In this document: positions 6,308 through 10,100 of the stretch, piece by piece
Position numbering within the stretch: position 1 is the stretch's first letter
How the letters are laid out: each line of letters begins with the position of its first letter
Assembly (NCBI GenBank): GCA_017614055.1
Contig: JAGACP010000019.1
Location: 1 to 10,100, forward strand
Length of the DNA: 10,100 nucleotides
Source of the DNA: Erysipelotrichaceae bacterium
GTDB taxonomy: Bacteria > Bacillota_I > Bacilli_A > Erysipelotrichales > Erysipelotrichaceae
Reading direction: 5' to 3'
Notes under the pieces: model-generated
Told to the model about the DNA's origin: nothing
The model's input: only the letters and a program-made list of their open reading frames with translations
Database searches by the model: none
Position numbers and translations under genes: made by a program

Positions 6308-6883
6308 ATGGACGAGAATCTGGTGCTGGTTGAAAGAGTGAAAAAAGGAGACGACGAGGCTTTTGGACAGCTTCTGAAAAATCATCACCGGATGATATAC
6401 AAGATAATCAACGGACACAATCTGGACAGAGGCGACTATACGATAGACAGGCAGGAGCTTTATCAGGAAGCTTCGCTTGCATTGTATGATGCCGTCTTTT
6501 CCTACGAGGAAGGAAGGAACGTGAAATTCTCTTCATACGCCTATATCGTCATTCGGGGAAGAGTGATAAACATTCTGAGAAACTACACGAATATATACAA
6601 GGAAGAGATGTATTCACTGGACAATGAATGCTTTGCCCAGCGCTACATGATGTACGTGGCAAAGAACGATCCTGTTTCGTATCACCGGGAAGTGGAGTTC
6701 AGGAAAGATCTCGAGGAGTTCATGGAAGGGCTGGATCACCAGGACAGGCAGATCCTGATGATGAGGGGAGACAGACTGAGCTACAGGGAGATAGCCGATC
6801 ATCTGAAGATCAACACCAAGCGCATCGACAACAGGCTCATGGTCCTGAGAAAAAGGATAGGCAGGGAGCTTCTGGAGGAATAG
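6308..6883 (+). CDS. SigH-like sigma-70 family RNA polymerase sigma factor
   Basis: A 191-residue group 3-type sigma factor with region 2 and region 4 only. Region 2 spans about residues 8-95: VERVKKGDDEAFGQLL (2.1), then DRQELYQEASLALYDAVFSY and the 2.3/2.4 part NVKFSSYAYIVIRGRVINIL for core binding and -10 recognition. Region 4 spans about 130-188: LDHQDRQILMMRGDRLSYRE followed by IADHLKINTKRIDNRL, the -35 reading helix-turn-helix. The IDN-L--RK- end resembles SigH (Spo0H) more than ECF factors. A TTG at 6293 would add five residues (MDNET); ATG 6308 is preferred, but neither has a clear ribosome site. In B. subtilis sigH follows cysS-mrnC-rlmB-rae1; here rae1 is absent and rpmG-secE-nusG do not follow. 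Whether it controls sporulation, competence or stress cannot be told. Confidence 0.85.
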   Translation: MDENLVLVERVKKGDDEAFGQLLKNHHRMIYKIINGHNLDRGDYTIDRQELYQEASLALYDAVFSYEEGRNVKFSSYAYIVIRGRVINILRNYTNIYKEEMYSLDNECFAQRYMMYVAKNDPVSYHREVEFRKDLEEFMEGLDHQDRQILMMRGDRLSYREIADHLKINTKRIDNRLMVLRKRIGRELLEE

Positions 6884-6888
6884 GGTAC

Positions 6889-6903
6889 TATTGTAGAACA
6901 ATA
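6889..6903. repeat. Perfect 6-bp inverted repeat over the -35 region
   Basis: TATTGT (6889-6894) and ACAATA (6898-6903) are perfect reverse complements around AGA. The repeat covers the -35 hexamer TTGTAG (6891-6896). It is AT-rich and not followed by a T run, so it is unlikely to be a terminator. It could be a regulator half-site pair. Confidence 0.4.
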
Positions 6904-6919
6904 TAAAATATGTTAAAAT
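6891..6919 (+). promoter_or_regulatory. Promoter of the enoate reductase-aconitase X unit
   Basis: TTGTAG (6891-6896, 4 of 6 matches) and TAAAAT (6914-6919, 5 of 6 matches) have a 17-base spacer. The start would be near 6926, leaving a leader of about 19 bases that carries the strong AGGAGG site. Confidence 0.65.
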
Positions 6920-6927
6920 TTTCACAA
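6910..6927. promoter_or_regulatory. Predicted Rex (NADH-sensing repressor) operator
   Basis: ATGTTAAAATTTTCACAA fits the 18-bp Rex consensus TTGTKAANNNNTTMACAA (K = G/T, M = A/C) at every fixed position except the first. The right half TTCACAA is exact, and the left half TGTTAA is the common Bacillota variant. It covers the -10 hexamer (6914-6919) and the expected transcription start, so bound Rex would block transcription and NADH would relieve it. The rex gene is not in the window. Confidence 0.6.
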
Positions 6928-6931
6928 ATAG

Positions 6932-6937
6932 AGGAGG
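6932..6937 (+). promoter_or_regulatory. Strong ribosome binding site of the enoate reductase gene
   Basis: AGGAGG, a perfect Shine-Dalgarno core, is followed by a seven-base spacer to ATG 6945. It contrasts with the operon-head genes at 291, 1924 and 6308, which have none. Confidence 0.85.
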
Positions 6938-6944
6938 AACAAGA

Positions 6945-8993
6945 ATGGATAAGAAGTATGATCCGCTTTTTACCCCCTGGAAGATTGGCAATTGTGAGAT
7001 TAAGAACCGTTTTGTATTGACTTCAATGGGCGGCACCAATCTTTTGGGCTGGATGGAAAACAATCATTTCGACAAGGCCGGTGCGGAATTCATCCTGAAT
7101 GTCGCCAAAAACAACTGCGGTCTGGTATTGCCGGGATGTCAGCCTGTATATAATCCGATGTTCGGACAGTGGCTCCACAGGAATGACAGGATGTACGAGG
7201 ATCTCAAGAGATGGATGCCTGAATTCCACAAGACGGGAGCAAAGCTTTTCGTGCAGCTGACGGCCGGTTTCGGCAGATCGTTCACCATCTCGAAGATGAT
7301 GGAGATGCTTTACACGAACAAGGCATTAAGAGCGATTTCTAAGCCTTTCATGGATCTGGACAAGATAACAGCCAGCGCTTCGCCATCGCCCAACAGATGG
7401 TCCGACAAGGTCCCTTCAAGGGAGATGACAAAGCAGGAGATACAGCAGTTCATCGATTCTTTTGCCCTGAGCGCAAAGAAACTCAAGGAAGCGGGCGTAG
7501 ACGGCGTAGAGATCCACGCAGTGCACGAAGGATATCTGCTTGACCAGTTTACCCTGAAATACGTAAACAAGCGTACGGACGAATACGGAGGCTCTCTGGA
7601 GAACAGATACCGTTTCGCCGCGGAGATAGTGAAGGCCATAAAGAAAGAATGCGGCAAGGATTTCCCTGTCTCTTTGAGATATTCCGTCGTATCCAAGACG
7701 AAAGATTTCAGGAAAGGAGCTCTTCCAGGAGAAAAATACGAGGAAGTCGGAAGGGACATGAAAGAGTCGGAGATCGCAGTCAGGTTCCTGCAGGATGCGG
7801 GCTACGACATGCTCAACTGCGACAACGGAACATACGATGCCTGGTACTGGGCTCATCCTCCTATCTACATGCCTGAAAACTGCAACCTCGCGGATGTGGA
7901 ACATATAAAAAAATACTGCGACATCCCTGTAGTCGCTGCGGGAAGGATGGATCCTGAAGTGGCAGCGAGGTCCATTGCCGAAGGAAAGATCGACGGAGCG
8001 GGATTCGCCAGACAGTTCCTCGCGGACAGCGAATGGATCACCAAGCTGATGAACGGACAGGAAGAGGACATCAGACCCTGCATACTGTGCCACAATGGCT
8101 GCTTCAACATGTGTCATTACAAAGGCGTTCCTAACGATCAGGAGCTCTATGATTCACTGCATCTGGCAAGATGCGCCGTCAACGCCGAGACGATGCAGAC
8201 GGACAAGCACTACATAAAGAAGACGAATGATCCTAAGGAAGTGATAATAATCGGCGGAGGTATCGGTGGAATGGAGACTGCCAGGGTGCTGAAACTCAGA
8301 GGACACAGACCGGTCATATACGAAGCAAGCGACAGGCTGGGCGGAACCTTCATCCCGGCAAGTGCCGAATCATACAAAGGAAAACTCAGAGATCTGCTGA
8401 AATGGTACATCAGGAAGATGGAAGAGATGGAGATAGAGATACATCTCAACACCAGGATAGACGATCTTTCGCAGTTTGCCGGAAAGGACATCGTGGTAGC
8501 TACGGGTGCCGTGGCCAGGAAACTTAACGTTCCGGGTTTCGACAAGACCGTAGAGGCCTGCGAATATCTCAACGGCAGGAAAGTCGGAAAGAAGATCGTC
8601 GTGGTCGGCGGCGGACTCACGGGATGCGAAGTCGCGTATGAACTGGCTCTCAACGGAAAGGACGTATCGATCGTCGAGATGCAGGACGACCTGATCAAGC
8701 AGACCGGCGTATGTCTGGCCAACAGTTCTTATCTGAGGGAATGGTTCGAGCTCCATGAAGTGCCGGTATATCTGGAGACTTCGCTCAAGGAAGTAAGAGA
8801 CAAGGAGATAGTCTGCACAAGAAACGGCGAAGAGATGACGATACCTTGCGATACGGTCATCTCATCGGTAGGCTATATACCTGATCCGCTGGTATCTGAG
8901 GGCGGAAAGGTCAGACTTGTCGGCGACTGCAGACAGGTCGGCAATCTTCGTACCGTAATATGGCGCGCATATGAGACGGCCATGAAAATATGA
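6945..8993 (+). CDS. FMN/FAD/iron-sulfur enoate reductase (BaiCD/BaiH and 2,4-dienoyl-CoA reductase type)
   Basis: A 682-residue NADH-dependent flavoenzyme that reduces C=C bonds next to a carboxyl or acyl-CoA group. Residues 1-370 form an Old Yellow Enzyme TIM barrel for FMN. VQLTAGFGRSF (103-113), EIHAVHEGYLLDQF (189-202) and RTDEYGGSLENR (210-221) are the signatures; the HAVHEGYL form is typical of the BaiCD/BaiH branch, against HGYL in classic OYE. GRMDPEVA (333-340) and the GAGFARQFLAD helix (351-361) close the FMN site. The cluster ligands lie in C379-x2-C382-x3-C386, with extra Cys390 and Cys410; the gap to the last cysteine is longer than in E. coli FadH. FAD and NAD(H) Rossmann motifs are GGGIGG (437-442) and GGGLTG (555-560), with DIVVATGA (515-522) and LVGDC (658-662). 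Length is normal for the family. The enzyme is cytosolic. It is first in a unit with an aconitase X gene, behind a probable Rex operator. The substrate is unknown and bile acids are not implied. Confidence 0.9.
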   Translation: MDKKYDPLFTPWKIGNCEIKNRFVLTSMGGTNLLGWMENNHFDKAGAEFILNVAKNNCGLVLPGCQPVYNPMFGQWLHRNDRMYEDLKRWMPEFHKTGAKLFVQLTAGFGRSFTISKMMEMLYTNKALRAISKPFMDLDKITASASPSPNRWSDKVPSREMTKQEIQQFIDSFALSAKKLKEAGVDGVEIHAVHEGYLLDQFTLKYVNKRTDEYGGSLENRYRFAAEIVKAIKKECGKDFPVSLRYSVVSKTKDFRKGALPGEKYEEVGRDMKESEIAVRFLQDAGYDMLNCDNGTYDAWYWAHPPIYMPENCNLADVEHIKKYCDIPVVAAGRMDPEVAARSIAEGKIDGAGFARQFLADSEWITKLMNGQEEDIRPCILCHNGCFNMCHYKGVPNDQELYDSLHLARCAVNAETMQTDKHYIKKTNDPKEVIIIGGGIGGMETARVLKLRGHRPVIYEASDRLGGTFIPASAESYKGKLRDLLKWYIRKMEEMEIEIHLNTRIDDLSQFAGKDIVVATGAVARKLNVPGFDKTVEACEYLNGRKVGKKIVVVGGGLTGCEVAYELALNGKDVSIVEMQDDLIKQTGVCLANSSYLREWFELHEVPVYLETSLKEVRDKEIVCTRNGEEMTIPCDTVISSVGYIPDPLVSEGGKVRLVGDCRQVGNLRTVIWRAYETAMKI

Positions 8994-9004
8994 GAGGTGA
9001 AACA

Positions 9005-10100
9005 ATGAAACTGACAAAAGCACAACAGGAGATACTGGACGGCAGGAAGGGCGAGACGCTGGCCAAGGTCATGAAGACCCTCGTCATGTACGGCGAGGCC
9101 TTCGATGCGACCAGGATGGTCGAAGTCACGTCCGACTACAACCATCTGGTAACCTCCTTCGGTCTTGGCGTCATGGATCCTGTATATGAACTGATGGATA
9201 CGCTGCTTGAAAAAGGAGTCGTATCGGGACAGAAGTTCACGGTCGACCCGAGACCGCTGGATCCCAACGTTCCAACCACTTTCATCCAGAATCTGGTATT
9301 CAAGCGTTTCATGTACAACAAGCAGGAATTCTATGAGAAGCAGCTGCAGAAGCTTGGTCTTCTTGAAAAAGATGCCTTCACCTGCACGTGCTACATGTCC
9401 GAGGTGGGCAATACGCCTAAGGAAGGGGATATACTTTCGTGGTCCGAGTCTTCCGCGGTCGTTTATGCCAACTCCGTTCTGGGAGCCAGATGCAACAGGA
9501 ACTCGGGGATCATCGACATCATGGGTTCTATCGTGGGTTATGTACCTTATTTCGGCCTGCTGACCGATGAAGGAAGAAAAGCCGACTGGGTCGTAAGGAT
9601 AGAGACTACCAAGAAGCCTGAAGCCCAGCTGCTCGGCAGCGCCATAGGCATGAAGGTGGTGGAGGATGTTCCTTACATCATCGGTCTGGACAAGTGGATA
9701 GGCAAGGAACTGAATGAAGAAGCCTGCACGTATCTGAAGGATTTCGGTGCGGCGACCGCTTCAAACGGCGCGGTTGGTCTCTACCATGTCGACAATCTGA
9801 CCCCTGAAGCGAAGAAACAGGGCAAGTCGCTGATCAAGAAAGGTGCGAAGGAATTCATCGTCACCGACGAAGTCCTGCAGCAGACTTATGACAATTATCC
9901 TGTCATCTGGAAGAACAAGGACGCAAAGCCGAGACTGTGCTTCATGGGCTGTCCGCACATGTCCCTGCAGCAGCTGAAGGACTGGACGGATACCATCGAA
10001 GAGAATCTGAAGAAATACGGAAACAGCCAGGTGCTGATACCTACGGTGTTCACGGCTGCTCCGGCGGTGATAAAGGAATTCAAGAAGACCGGATATTATC
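9005..10100 (+). CDS. Aconitase X-family dehydratase (AcnX, DUF521), 3' truncated by the window edge
   Basis: The first 365 residues are present, with no stop before the edge. AcnX enzymes are Fe-S hydro-lyases; known members dehydrate cis-3-hydroxy-L-proline or, in archaea, mevalonate 5-phosphate. The signatures are the N terminus MKLTKAQQEILDGRKG (1-16), TCTCY (126-130, usually TC-PY), WSESSAVVYANSVLGARCNR (146-165), IVGYVPYFGLLTDEGR (176-191) and MGCPHMSLQQL (314-324), with cluster cysteines expected in the TC and GCPH motifs. ATG 9005 has AGGTGA (8995-9000) just before it and lies 11 bases after the enoate reductase stop, so the two are co-transcribed. At this point most of the large (AcnX_L) domain has been read; a small DUF126 swivel partner, fused or separate, would lie beyond the edge. 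Dehydration by this protein and C=C reduction by its neighbour would form a logical two-step route. Confidence 0.88.
   Translation, partial: MKLTKAQQEILDGRKGETLAKVMKTLVMYGEAFDATRMVEVTSDYNHLVTSFGLGVMDPVYELMDTLLEKGVVSGQKFTVDPRPLDPNVPTTFIQNLVFKRFMYNKQEFYEKQLQKLGLLEKDAFTCTCYMSEVGNTPKEGDILSWSESSAVVYANSVLGARCNRNSGIIDIMGSIVGYVPYFGLLTDEGRKADWVVRIETTKKPEAQLLGSAIGMKVVEDVPYIIGLDKWIGKELNEEACTYLKDFGAATASNGAVGLYHVDNLTPEAKKQGKSLIKKGAKEFIVTDEVLQQTYDNYPVIWKNKDAKPRLCFMGCPHMSLQQLKDWTDTIEENLKKYGNSQVLIPTVFTAAPAVIKEFKKTGYY

Noticed and set aside
6889..6903. Terminator after the sigma factor gene
   Set aside because: The 6-bp stem is AT-rich and followed by ATATAAAATATG, with no T tract; it overlaps the next promoter.
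7416..8117. Long minus-strand open frame (233 codons) inside the enoate reductase gene, and similar ones at 2893-3498 and 3422-4009
   Set aside because: They are antisense to strongly supported genes, have no ribosome site or recognisable domains, and their composition is that expected from the opposite-strand codons.
6945..8993. Reading the reductase as a bile-acid 7-dehydroxylation enzyme because of its BaiCD/BaiH-like motifs
   Set aside because: No other bai gene is present (no BaiA, BaiB, BaiE, BaiF or BaiG-like gene) and the co-transcribed partner is an AcnX protein; the motifs define a broad family.

Overview
The window reads as a chromosomal segment of a low-to-mid-GC Bacillota. An Erysipelotrichia-like anaerobe, close to the Mollicutes branch, is my best guess. 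This rests on the block cysS - mini-RNase III - rlmB - SigH-like sigma factor (a Bacillota arrangement), the tRNA sequences, AGA/AGG/ATA-rich codon use, standard stop codons, and an oxygen-independent style of redox metabolism. The taxonomic placement is inference. No mobile element, CRISPR array or phage gene is visible, and no gene-free stretch exceeds 300 bases.

Layout. Bases 1-290 hold the tail of a plus-strand gene, two intrinsic terminators and a minus-strand tRNA-Lys(CTT) with its own promoter. A MATE-family transporter (291-1658) follows on the plus strand. Then come a minus-strand tRNA-Asn(GTT)/tRNA-Glu(TTC) pair and a compact divergent promoter region. From 1924 to 6209 five plus-strand genes overlap end to start: a membrane-anchored XRE/RCC1-like protein, a 65-residue GYF_2-like protein, cysS, mrnC and rlmB. 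A SigH-like sigma factor (6308-6883) follows after a gap. The last unit begins at 6945: a BaiCD/BaiH-type flavin and iron-sulfur enoate reductase, then, 11 bases later, an aconitase X-family dehydratase that runs off the right edge.

How the parts may work together. The five-gene operon joins translation and RNA-maturation housekeeping (Cys-tRNA charging, 23S rRNA processing, 23S 2'-O-methylation) to a likely membrane sensor or scaffold at its head. The final pair could form a two-step route: the dehydratase makes a C=C bond in a hydroxy acid and the enoate reductase reduces it with NADH. A near-consensus Rex operator over the -10 box of this unit fits an NADH-responsive electron sink. The substrate is unknown.

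Three operon-head genes (291, 1924, 6308) lack a recognisable Shine-Dalgarno sequence and have -10-like boxes ending 6-9 bases before the start codon, which suggests leaderless or near-leaderless mRNAs. Genes inside operons and the Rex-linked gene have clear ribosome binding sites.
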